Of a stretch of 64,000 nt of DNA, positions 24,201-41,589 are shown one piece after another; the stretch's first letter is position 1; the number at the start of each line of letters is the position of its first letter. A program made the position numbers and the translations under genes. Origin of the DNA: Brasenia schreberi. Its lineage: Eukaryota > Streptophyta > Magnoliopsida > Nymphaeales > Cabombaceae. The stretch covers positions 9,003,501 through 9,067,500 of the forward strand of contig JAYKKT010000080.1 in NCBI GenBank assembly GCA_036023115.1. Reading direction: 5' to 3'. Under the pieces are notes generated by a model. That model made no database searches. It was not told the origin of the DNA and worked only from the letters and a program-made list of their open reading frames with translations.

Positions 24201-25538
24201 CTCTATCATTTTTAAACCTTGTCATTTAATAGAACCTTGTCATTTAATAGATTCTAACACTTTTCTAATTTTGCCCTTACAAAGAGCAGCCTCCCTTGTG
24301 ATTTCTACCAAGCGAGCTTCAATCAAGAAACTCCACCACTTTCCACGAGCTTGACTTACGGGTAAAATCATAATATTAAATATTAAAATGTACTTTTTGG
24401 TTATGGGTAAAATTCTTTTGTACAAGTTGTGAGGATGGTTTTCTCATGGTAGACTTGATCCTGGATTTTGGTTCTTGGATCCAATACTGGCATTCTAAAA
24501 AGTTGTATTCGAACTTGAAATTATCACCCATGTAAGCAGTGTTATGTAAAAGTTGATATGTCCCGTTAATCAAGAACCTGAAACCATACGGGACCAGTTA
24601 TGAAACCGTCGGTTTTGAGACGGTTCTGGTTTGAATCACCATTCGAAACCTGTAAATTTCATTAATTTATTTAAATTATAATAAAAAATTAAAATTACTA
24701 GAACCGGCAGTTTGGAATCACCGATTTTGGTTTCGTTTCGGTTCTGGTTTTATAAAAGGTGAAACGAATCAAACTAAGTGGTCCCCAGTTCTAGCCTCGG
24801 TTTCGGTTTCACCGGTTCTGGGTTCAATCCGTTCGTGGCTGGGTTTGGTTCCAGTTGAAGCCGCCGAGCAGAAATGGTTTTATGAAGAGAAAGTCTCTTC
24901 AAATAGCATTGGTCGGGTTGGTTTTATCAAGAGAAAACCTAGTCAATGTTGGTTTTAAAAGAAGGTCCCTCGTAATGTTTGAAAAGAAGAAACGAAAGAG
25001 TCGTTTTAGAGAGAGAACATCTTCGTTAACATTTATTTGAGAGAGGAAAATCCCCTTTTTCCTATCGAATGAGTTAGTTTAGAGAGGGAAGGGTATCGAC
25101 ATAGGCATTTGAGCAATCATCATTGAGAGAGAGAGATAACCTCAGTCTAGTTCCTTTTGTTCTTTCTTGATAAAAGAAATATTGGGCTTGGGGTTTCCCC
25201 ATTCAGCACTCAAAACCTCATGAATGACCTGCTGTCAGTTTTAATGCCTCTACAACGTTTTATTGTCCAACATTAATGGACCTCAACTGCTATAGCACAA
25301 CAGCTCCATCACATATTTCCACCCACAGATCTCAAAATTGTGTTGAGCTTAAGGCAATCATGTAATTCAAAAAGAATAGCTATCAGAAACAACTCCCAAG
25401 AGTTCATGCTCCAACCTAACAATTACAGTAGATCAAAAGAGAAAAACTAGATCTCACTCTATGCAAATCGGTTCGGAAAAGAGTAGCCAAGTCGTCTGGC
25501 TTCTAGACTAACAAAAACCGAAGTCAACCATGTAACGA
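24201..25538. other. Intergenic stretch with degenerate GGTTCTGGTTT-type repeats
   Basis: The segment 24570-24850 is filled with short words such as GGTTCTGG, CGGTTTCGGTTTC and AACCGTC, a pattern seen in terminal parts of some plant DNA transposons; no element boundary could be set. A 61-codon frame at 24240-24425 (minus) has no family likeness. From about 25190 on the sequence is probably downstream of the poly(A)-binding protein gene and may hold its 3' untranslated region. Confidence 0.4.
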
Positions 25539-31607
<6,069 letters not shown>

Positions 31608-33006
31608 TGTAAACACTCAAATTTTTTTTCAAAAGATTTGATCTTTTAGAAATTTTGCCTTTTTAAGAAAAAATTGTGGTTTTGGGTCTTTTAAGGATTT
31701 TCAAATAAAGACACATTAAACGAACTCATTTTCGTAGCAAAATTTCGTGACAACCACAAAATAAGGGTAAATTGCACCCCTCTCAAAAAAATCCAATTTT
31801 GACAAAGAGCCAAAAAATGGTTGTTTTGCCCTCAAGCCCAAATTGACAAGATTCTGTCTTTTCAAATTATTTCATTCAAAGAAATTATGGTTTCAAATAA
31901 GTTTTCTCAAAGAGACAAATAAGAATAAGACATTGGGAATAAAACTAAAAAATGTTTGCAAAATGTCAAGTTTGCAAAATCTTTTGAAATACAAATCAAA
32001 TCTAAATCAGGCCTCAAAAACTTGCCCGATTGAGGATAGTCCTACTCCGAAACACTACACCCATCAAAAGATTAAAGCAGTCTGAAACCCTACACCCAAG
32101 GGTTAAATAGGTTCGAGACCCTACACCCATCGAAAGGGTTAATGTGGTCTAACACCCTATACCCAATAAAGGGTTAAAGTGATTGAAACGGTAAAGGCTA
32201 ACTCATGGAGCAAAAACATGTCACCCGTGTAAACAAATACTGTGAATGGAACTCAGTCGTTTTTTAAAAGAATATTTGAAGATTTTGATAAAACTCGATA
32301 TTTTCAAATATATCTCAAATGAAATGGTTTTAAATAATCAAAAGAAATATTTGAAACCATGAATCTGAAATCAAGCACAAGATTCAAATCCAATTTAAGG
32401 ACAAAACTGTGAATCAAATCAAAACGGGATTGAGTGAAACATCTCAATCCGATCTCGAAGCAAAAACAAGAATGCAAGAACTAAGCTCATTCATCAAAGA
32501 TGGACCAAGATGAAGGATCAAGTCTCAATGGGTAAAGGAAGTTGAAACTAAGATTGGCTAAGCCAAATCAAGGGCCTAAGACGAAGACTCGATTTACAAC
32601 CAAGTTGAACGAGTCGAGATGTTGGATTTAAACTAAGGCATGGACTAGTTTAATACAATGGCTCAAGAAGACTAGGTCATGGACTAAAAGAAGACCAAAT
32701 ACATGGACCAAGCCAAGCCACGACTCCATCAAATATGGCACCAAAGGTTGCCCCAAATTGAAAGCACCCGACTGCACCAAATCAAGCCTAGTCGGACAAT
32801 ATTCAAAGGCACTTGACCACATCATGCTAGACCGAACCACTTGGCCCACCTAACCACATGGGGTTGGGCTTACTTTGACCAAGAGAGACCACCAAAAGAC
32901 CACGTTAATGCCTTAGGTCCAGCCAAGAGTTGGATCAAGAGTGGGGCTCCAAAAGCCCATCCAACCCAAAACTGTGAAAGGCACTAAGCCTTCCCCCCTT
33001 GAGGCC

Positions 33007-33014
33007 CATAAAAA
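33007..33014 (+). promoter_or_regulatory. TATA-like box of the solo LTR
   Basis: CATAAAAA preceded by GAGGCC aligns with TATAAAT at 57882-57888 (preceded by TTGGCC) in the other solo LTR, so it is probably the LTR promoter. Confidence 0.45.
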
Positions 33015-34307
33015 GGCACATTGGGGGTTGGTTTTCAGCATTGGACGAGGTGAAGAAAGAGAAAGAGATCTGTAGGAAAAGAGAGAGAAAGAGTGGGAAA
33101 GAAAAAGAGAGAGGGAGCAAAAGGAGAGGAAGAAGGAGTCGTCTCCTCCAAGATCCTCCACATTCGGTATCAAGGAAGGTCCGATTGTAAGATTTATTTC
33201 TCAGCCCTCATTTACTTTAATCTCTCCTTACTCACATTCAATTAAAAGAGGTTGTATTAATGGAGCAATTATCTCCCCCCATGATGTAATAGCTAGTGAT
33301 GGTGTTCTTTTCTTTGCAGTCACACCTATTATATGTTTGATTTCAAGTTTCTCCTATCTCTGTATACGATATATTCTCTTATATTTTCTAATCTCCTCTA
33401 TGCTTAAGCTCATTTCCTTTAGTCATTTACTTTAAAATTGTTGTGATTAGTCTTTTAATTTCAAACGAAATGCATTCATGTATGTTTTAAACACGAAAAT
33501 TTGTTTTTAGCATCCTACATTCTCTGATGTTTTATTTTTCATTTTCGTCTCTTTACTCTAAATAATCTAAAATTTGGTACACCAAATCCTCATATACAAA
33601 CCCACATATGATAAAATTTTCAAGAATTTTAGGATCATGCAACTACGTAATTAAAATTAGAGAAAATCAGAAAAATCCATAGTTAAATCTGTCAAACTTG
33701 TGTTTCCAACAAAAGATCTTGGGTTATCATCCCATAACTCTGTCTATAGTGAACTAATTTCAGTTTGTCTCATTAAAAAGTTGGCATCCATAGCTTTCCA
33801 ATAAGAACAAGTTTATAAATATCAGAGCTTTATGCACAGAGATACAGACGTTTCTTTAAACCTCTGTATTTCTGTAACAGATCAGTTCCAAACGCCTGAG
33901 CAGAGGCACATTCTTAATTTAATTCTGTACAATCACAGTACAAACAAATAGAATAAACATAGTTCCAAAATCTTCATATTCGTGTTTTCTCACTATAAAA
34001 TTTTCGTGAATTTTGGAGATTCCGAAACTGTTCAAAAAAATCTGAAAACAAGTTCTCAAAACAGAACTAGTTTCTGTTTTTCAGAACTTTGAAAATTTTC
34101 CTTTCATAGGCCAAGTGCACATTTTGGTTTATAAATTGATTCGAAAGTGAATTTTGAAAATACACCTTATTCAAATCAATCCTTAAAGCATCTAGGCTGA
34201 CTCTTGAGTGCTGGTTCAAGAAGGCCTAAGACGAAAATATCTCACTTTCTCACAATCGCTACACGAAGTCAAAAAATTAATCTTTGCTAGTTTAAGCAAA
34301 CTAGCTG

Positions 34308-34474
34308 GCACGCTCGCACAAACGACGTAAATTGAAAACTTATTTCAAGTCTCTACGTAGACTTTGGAGTAAAATTTTTACATCTACATAATTGCACGCT
34401 CGTACAAACGACGTAGATTGAAAACTTATTTCAAGTCTCTACATAGATTTTGGAGTAAAATTTTCACATCTAAA
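34308..34474. repeat. 86-bp tandem duplication at the LTR 3' end
   Basis: Units start at 34308 and 34394 with GCACGCTCG.ACAAACGACGTA and contain TTTCAAGTCTCTAC. The other LTR copies carry this segment only once. Confidence 0.85.
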
Positions 34475-34621
34475 GTTAGCTTATCTTCAAAAATCTCAAC
34501 CATTATCTTTAAAAGATAATACATTGAGTTGGACAACAAAAAATACATATATAACTTGATAAAAGTACAATTTATATCTTTTGCTTTTTTTCTTTTGAAG
34601 CAAAACAAGATTTTTGAAGAT

Positions 34622-36619
34622 ATGACAAATATAACATGACAAACATATTAGACATTTCATTGGCCAATTGAGGAGGCTTGTTCCTAGCTATAAAATCACC
34701 ATCACCATATTTGTAAGGCACTTTTTGTTGCTATACTAAATGAAATATGAGTTTCCATTTATTTATCAAGCTCTTCAGCAGGGCTTGTGGTATGTTTCTT
34801 TCTATCTCAACTTATCAGCTAGGTTATGGTTTGTTTACTCTTACTTTCACCTATTCTCTCACCTGTTGTTTCTGTTTCATCATTTTCCGGTTTACCAAGC
34901 ATTCTCCTTATCAATCGTGATTGTGAAGGAGAATTCCCATAATGCTAAAAATAGTTGCAACCAAAATGCCTAACAACCATTTGGTTTATATCATTTGGTG
35001 CTTTCATTGAGATCTTGCGCATTGCAAAAGTGATCTCTCCACAAGATCAGTTTGATACTTCTCATTATGTCATGTTATTCTCATCCTCCCCTTAAAACCT
35101 AGTTTCTTTTCCAAACAGTCAAACTGTTATGTATCATTACTTTTATCAACCCCTTTCCCCATTCATTGTTATCATTTCACTCTACTCAAATCTCTTGCAT
35201 TACTATTCTTACCCATCATCATAGCTTAAACCCGTGGTACCATTCCAATCCTACTCCTACAATTTGTTACCTCTAATGCATTGGATTTCCATCGACTTCT
35301 AGCTGCTCCTAATCCATTAGAAGGTGAAGAGTTGTTCCTTGAAGACACCATCTGGAATAGAATTAACCAACAACAAGAACAGATGTAGAAGCAATTATCA
35401 AATTTTTAACAGGATCGTTAGAAGACAACAAGGTAAACATCGTATAACTCTAGTATTTGTCCCATCTAAAGAAAGCATGTTGAAGAATCCATGGAGATGT
35501 ACACCTATAGTCAATCTACCAAATGTTACATTTGTTTTGGATATGGATACCAACTGATCAATTGTCCATATGTCTACAAATAAAGCACTAAAGAACCTAT
35601 AAATGTGCTCAAGGATACTAGTGAATACTCTCTTGAATCTAGGAAGGTTTCAAAGTCATCACTCTGATATTACACAACTTGTTTCTACCATGAAAAAATG
35701 ACAATGAAGAAACATGTCTTCTTGCATCCAAAACAACTGAGTTCACCATCAATCACAATAGTTGTAAATTGTTTCAAACCTGCAAAAGTAGAAAACTATG
35801 GGATCTTAGAGGCTAAAGCAAAGTATTTTAAAAACTAGCACCCAACACCATCACTAGTTGCTTAAATGTTGCAACCCTCATATGCAACTACTCAAGAGAC
35901 TTAGATTCAAGGATAATTTTTTTCTTCCACCTGGAGGAAATGATGTGGGCATTAATGAGGATAAAAAATACATCAATTTGGAACTGAATACAAGCAAGTC
36001 TAACTTCAGTCATGAGTAATAACCACACCAAATCAACCAACTAGTTATCCGTTCTTTGACCTAATACTAAGAGGAAGTACACATCCTAACCATCACTCAC
36101 ACCACCTAGCACTCAGATGGAGATCTTGGATAAGTAGTGTCTCACTTCAACAACTACCTAACAACTAGTTTTTGTCTATTGGCTAACTGGGTGACAACTT
36201 AACTATCAGTGTGGGCAATTAATACAATGTTTTGTTTACTGGTTAATTAGGTGACAACATTAATTTTTGCCTTGTCTTTCATTGGCCAATTAAAAAGGCA
36301 TGTTCTCAGCTATAAAATCACTATCACCATATCTGTAAGGCACATTTTGTTGCTCTATCAAGTGAAATACGAGTTTTCATTTGCTTATCTAAGTCCTTCA
36401 ACAAAGCTTGTTGGGCTTTTCCTTCTCTCTCAACTCATTAGCTAGGTTGTGGTATTGGAGTGCAAGGATGCTAGTTGTTCACTCTTACTTTCACTCTCCT
36501 CTCAATTGCTTTTCCTGTTTCATCCTTTCCCGGTTTATCAAGTTTATTCTCCTTATCAGTTCATTGAAGACTACAAACCGTTGCAACCAAAATGCCTAAC
36601 AACCATTTAGTTCACATCA
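34622..36619 (+). mobile_element. Short non-autonomous LTR retrotransposon with gag relic
   Basis: Two direct repeats of about 370 bp, roughly 34622-34993 and 36252-36619, share TTTCATTGGCCAATT...CCTTATCA...GTTGCAACCAAAATGCC and end in ATCA. They flank about 1.26 kb of internal sequence. The left repeat is followed at once by TTTGGTGCTTTCATTGAGA, a typical primer-binding region of plant LTR elements. A broken gag zinc knuckle lies inside, and no protease, integrase or RT is present. The precise 5' ends and target duplication were not established. Confidence 0.6.
35320..35575 (+). pseudogene. Gag relic with mutated zinc knuckle
   Basis: The internal region reads ...NRINQQQEQM with a stop, and near 35518-35565 KCYICFGYGYQLINCP. 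This is a C-x2-C-x4-H-x4-C knuckle in which the His is replaced by Tyr. It identifies the element as a gag-only retrotransposon relic. The rest of the frame is broken. Confidence 0.5.
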
Positions 36620-38331
36620 GATGGGATGCTTGTCAATAGTGAAGGTTGGTGTGCTAGCTATTTTGCCACACTAACATATCAGCTACATGACGAGAGATGG
36701 TGATTGCACCCATAGGTTGCTTCTTCAAAGATGGGGCAATTCACAATGGAGAGTAGTGTGTTATTCTTCAATAAATAGTACACGCATGCAAGTCACATCC
36801 TCATTGAGACTTGTAAAGGTGATTTGGTTGATCTTACAAAAAGTTACGATTAGGGTCAAAGTTGTAACAAAAGCATTTCAGTTCAATACAAATTTAACTT
36901 TATAGCAATGTCATAAAAATCATATCATATCGTATATATGATAGGCATATCAGGTGTAACAATACTTAAATTAATCCGATTTAGATACCTATATCGGAAA
37001 ACATATTTATTACATCGTATCGAGACATATCATATGATATGCTACGAACACTATATCATACGATATACTATATGCCTTGTATCATATGATATGTTGTATT
37101 TTAAAATGTATATTTAAAAAATCATAATTTAGGTGTATTTAGACTTCCTCTAAGTTGGCTTCTTTAGCTCCTCTGGCATGTTTATCTCTTCTTCTCTATA
37201 AGAACAACTCCTTTCTCTCTAAAAATAGCATATGTATTTGACATTCATTAATAATCATCAATTTTAAGTTTGAAAATGAAACCCGAGAGCAATGTATGTA
37301 TGTGATTTAGTTTATTTTAACATTGAATACGTTGCCTCTTGATACAGTGCATATTACAGTTTTTTTTTGAAAATTTGAATTTTAATATTTTAATACTTTT
37401 TAACAACAATAATTTAAAAATCACCTATGCCATTATGAGATCCGATATGATATTTACAACATTGCTTTATAGTTCTAAGATAGGAGTCACAAACTCGGTT
37501 TTACACAAAGACCATAAAGAAAATCGTGTTGCCGCCAAATACATAATGAAAACGTTGAAGGACCTCCAAGCCCCTCAACTCAGAGAATGGATGACTAAAG
37601 GTGACATGTAATAAAGAAAGCAAGAAAGGGAAATGCATAACATACTTAAAAAGTCCACATACAACCAAATCACAGTTTTGTAAATCACGAAAAAATACGG
37701 TAAATTTACATACACAATTTATGTAAATTCTGAAAAAAGTCCATACCCTATCCACCTTATTATATGCTCATACACAATTTATCCCTTCCATGAATCTCGA
37801 AAAATGCGATACATATGAAATCAAACAATGTAACTTTCATATAAACAATGTAATAGGTAACAAAGATATTCATGTTATTCCATATGAAAAGCTTTGTGGC
37901 ATCATCTAAATTCATCATCATCAACGAAGGTCTTTCACCTTTCACTCCGCCTCTAAAGGCATTACATATGAAGCATCTCTGTCTTCGAGTGTTGTTCATG
38001 AAGAATTGATTGAGTAATTGAGCACAAGAAGAGACTCGATGAGATAAACATTGACCCTTGAGGTTCACAAAGGCAGTGACGAGGCTGGAGAATATATAAC
38101 ATGATCATGTATTGAAAAGCTCCAGTATCACCTATAGCTGAAGAGCTGGTTTGCTCTTTCTACTCAAGTATGCTGCAGTTTTATACTCCTGTTTTTCAGA
38201 TACACGACTAGTATCACCTATAGCTGAAAAGCCTACACCTAGATGCATTTGGCTGCCTCCAAATGAAGAATGTTTCAAGAAGAAAAGCATGTATTGAAAT
38301 TATGGTTTAAAAAGCAAGTTGAAAAGCACAT
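36620..38331. other. Intergenic stretch, no gene seen
   Basis: The segment 36910-37095 is dense in CATATCATATGATATG/CGTATCGA words, similar to the subterminal zones of the A-type hAT elements; it may be a transposon end or a MITE. A 22-bp phrase GTATCACCTATAGCTGAARAGC occurs at about 38124 and 38212. Open frames here are short and show no family likeness. Confidence 0.4.
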
Positions 38332-38594
38332 AGTATACATGCAATCAATCTTACAGTTGAAGAAGAATATTTCATTACAAGCCTACATTCTTACATGTTT
38401 CACTGATAGGTGATCATTGTACCTGAAGAACATGAAAGCATAATATAATACAGTATACATACAGTATACATGCAATCAATCTTATAGTTTGAAGGAGAAT
38501 ATTTCATTAAAGGCTTATATTCTTACATGTTTCATTGACAAGTGATCATTGTACTTGAAGAACATGAAAGCATAAGACAATACAATGGAGTAGA
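38332..38594. repeat. 131-bp tandem duplication
   Basis: Two adjacent units begin AGTATACATGCAATCAATC (38332 and about 38463). They share ATATTTCATTA, TTCTTACATGTTTCA, TGATCATTGTAC and GAAGAACATGAAAGCATAA at an offset of 131-132 bp, about 90% alike by eye. A weaker third start (GAAAAGCATATGATTGTGCATAATCAA) follows at about 38628. Confidence 0.8.
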
Positions 38595-38639
38595 ACTCAC
38601 CAACTGACTAGGTCAGATCTTACAAAGTTGAAAAGCATA

Positions 38640-41048
38640 TGATTGTGCATAATCAATTTAACATTATATAATGTTAAAAGAAGAAAAGATATCTTTACTT
38701 TTGGGCAATTTCTTTTATCATGTCCTCACACATTTTCTTTTATGTTTATCACCAACCACATTTTCACATTTTATTGTTGTGCCAAAACATTCAAAAGAAA
38801 AGTCAGAGAAAGTACTCAAAGTAGAGAAGTCAAACAAATTACTCTAAGGTAAATTAGATTATCTATTTTTCGATGTTATAAAAGCATGTGTGAGATTCAT
38901 GTCCGGCCATTGACATATTGAACAATTCTTTGACACTTTACTTTCATACTCATCTAGGTCTGCCCCAAACCCAATTCAACCAATCCTTTAGAAGCTGATA
39001 TCAAAAGCCTAGTATATACCCGAGTCCAACCAAATCCTTATCCTAGCAAACTCCAACAGACTAAACTTGACTCTACAACCCAGACAACAAGCAATCCTTC
39101 TTTTATTACTCATATTTTTGTTCATGTGCAGAATCCAAACGAATAGTGAACCAATGGGATAAGACGACTTTTTGTAAACAAATGAACATTGACCCACATG
39201 CATTTGTTGTGGTTGGAGGCAAGTCTTAAAAACCCTATTTTCAATCCGTTCTTATCTTTTAAGAAAATTGTTGTGAATTAAAGTTCTGCAAATCAAATTT
39301 TGCACACACAAGTGTTTTTCCAAAAATACTCCAATGAGGTTTGCCTATCAATTATCAAATACCTCTTTCTTGATTTTTGTAATTATTAGTAAATATGATC
39401 TTATGTGAATGATATGTGTTGAACTCTATAACTTATTATGCAATATGACATCAATAACTTGAAATAGTGCATCTATCGACCCAATCCTTTCATTGATATA
39501 TGCATATTCATCTTCGAAGGAAAATATAAATTGTGATTGTGTGCCATGAGATATAAACTAATAATCCACTTCTGCTTGATTTTGCAAATTTTCATGAACA
39601 TTCTAACCTTACAACCACATTTTATGGACACATTGTTCTTGATGTCTACTTTTTTTTCATTGTAGCCTTTCTTATTGTATGTAAAACTCCCTAACATAGT
39701 TCTCTTCTTTTCTTTTTTGAACTATGTTTTGATACATTGAATCTACTCCTAGCATAAAAGTTATAAAAATGATATGTATCTTCATGTGCATAAAAGATCA
39801 TATCAATCAAAAGTATAGGCTGAAGGCTTACTGTTGCTATAAACTCTTTTTTATTGTTTGATCTTTGGTATCACATATTTTTTATGTATCATCATTATTA
39901 TTACTATCACCATCATCTTCCAACATTTTATTATTTGTATCTTTATTTTCCTCCAATAATTCATCATTTTTGTTGACAATATGCAAAGTGTAGTTATCTA
40001 CTAATATCTAACTAAAAAGAATGATTCAGCAACTCCCACATCTATGCTAACATACAAGTCTAACCTTTTGGAATTGGAGCCAATTCTTTTCACATCCTAT
40101 AAGCTTTGATTACTTTCCTATTGTATATGGACAAGTATGAAAAAATAAAATACAAAGGTTTTACAAAATAAAAGAGAAAAGATATACGTGCTTAATTACG
40201 AAATACTAGATATCATGAATCATTATACATCAGCTATTAAAAATCCATTATAATCTTTGACACCACACGAATCATTATACATTTTAAACACAAGAAATCA
40301 CCTCAATCAACAAGAGAGGCAATGAAATTCAAGTACCATATCAATAATATTCTAACAACAATCCATACAAAATCACCTCAATCGACAATATTCAACAATG
40401 ATAAAAAGCATGAAATAAACAAATGAAGATGAACCGTAAATTTATTCAACAAAGTTGCATGAGAATAGAGTATATGGAGTACCAATTAATAGTCGCAATT
40501 ACTGCACCACATTCTCTATCTTCTTATTGCAGGATAGACATAGCACATGACAAGAAAACAAATGCAAAAAATGAGAAACATGAGCAGTTACAAAAACATG
40601 AAAGGTGAAAGCTGTGACAAAAACAAGCAAATTGGAGATGAGATTGGACATAATAACAAAACCAGTAAACCCAACAACAAATTACTCAGTAACCATAAAA
40701 TCAGCAGTCAGTAATATATCATCTCAATTGACCAAATAGGAACCATAGAAAGGAATCACCATCCTGTGATAGGAACCATGCGTGCCTAAAGGAGAAATAC
40801 CCTCAGTCAACCAAAAAGAAACCACAAAACCAACAGAAAGCGACCAGCCATAAATAATCGAGAAAAATCACATTCAATCAACCATAAAAGAATCACAAAA
40901 TCATAAAATACACGACTAATCATAAACAATCGAAAAAAAATCATCCTCAATCGATCAAATGAAAATAAAAAAAAATCAGGAGTTATAATGGTGGCAGGAG
41001 AAGCGGGAGACCTAAGTACGAGAGAGAGAAAGAGAGTCTCTCTCTCTA

Positions 41049-41087
<39 letters not shown>

Positions 41088-41589
41088 TTTTCTGCCGCGT
41101 GCTAACCCATATACGTTGGGAAAAATAAAACTGAACCGGCACCCGCCACGTTAAGGTTCAGGTTATCGTCATGTATAGGTATAACCAACCCTAATCTTGC
41201 CCAACTGCCGTCCCTAGTAACTCCAACTCTGATTCGTTCATGTGGGTATGAGTCAGATTTCCATGGTTCGGATGAATACTGGCACCCTAGCAATTATTCG
41301 ATCGGTTCAAAACCACATGGTGCATGACAACATTGAACTGGCCTTTCAGGAAGACATTAGAAGCTTCCAGGCATGTCAAGAGCTCTCCCATCCAATATCT
41401 TTTCTTGTATAAGGAACAAAACAAATAAGATGCTATATTTCCAATTGATGAAAAATAATATCTCGTTACAAAGGCATATAGATTATTAGTTAATATTTTG
41501 GCTTCTCGTTTCTTTTGAACAGTTTCGACTTATCTAGTTTAATTATTCAATAGCAAGTGTATGGAAAAAAGCAAATGAAACAAAAAAAA
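38640..41589. other. AT-rich intergenic stretch with a FAR1-like relic, otherwise empty
   Basis: Apart from the relic at 39473-39697 I see no gene. Simple sequence occurs at 41035-41090: (CT)n, (TG)n, then (TA)n. A 111-codon frame at 40807-41142 is a by-product of that repeat. Confidence 0.4.
39473..39697 (-). pseudogene. FAR1-type DNA-binding domain relic (MULE-related)
   Basis: A 74-codon minus frame reads VSIKCGCKVRMFMK...KQKWIISLYLMAHNHNL...PSK. The pattern CGCKA.M...W.......HNH.L..P is the WRKY/GCM1-like zinc finger of the FAR1/FHY3 family, which derives from Mutator-like transposases. No MULE transposase core or SWIM finger follows nearby, so this is a fragment. The start is arbitrary. 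Confidence 0.5.

Larger units (their letters stand above)
31608..34474 (+). mobile_element. Solo LTR, 2.87 kb, TSD GTTAG
   Basis: It begins TGTAAACACT at 31608 and ends ...CATCTAAA at 34474 (expected CTACA, one base changed). It is flanked by the identical 5-mer GTTAG at 31603-31607 and 34475-34479. No primer-binding site, polypurine tract or coding sequence accompanies it, so it is a solo LTR left by recombination between two LTRs. It is collinear with the copy at 57130-59354. A TATA-like CATAAAAA at 33007-33014 marks the probable promoter. An 86-bp terminal segment is duplicated at the 3' end. The family of the missing internal region cannot be told. Confidence 0.82.

Noticed and set aside
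36910..37095. Palindrome-rich CATATCATATGATATG region as a complete MITE
   Set aside because: No paired termini or target duplication could be fixed; it may only be a relic of a hAT subterminal zone.
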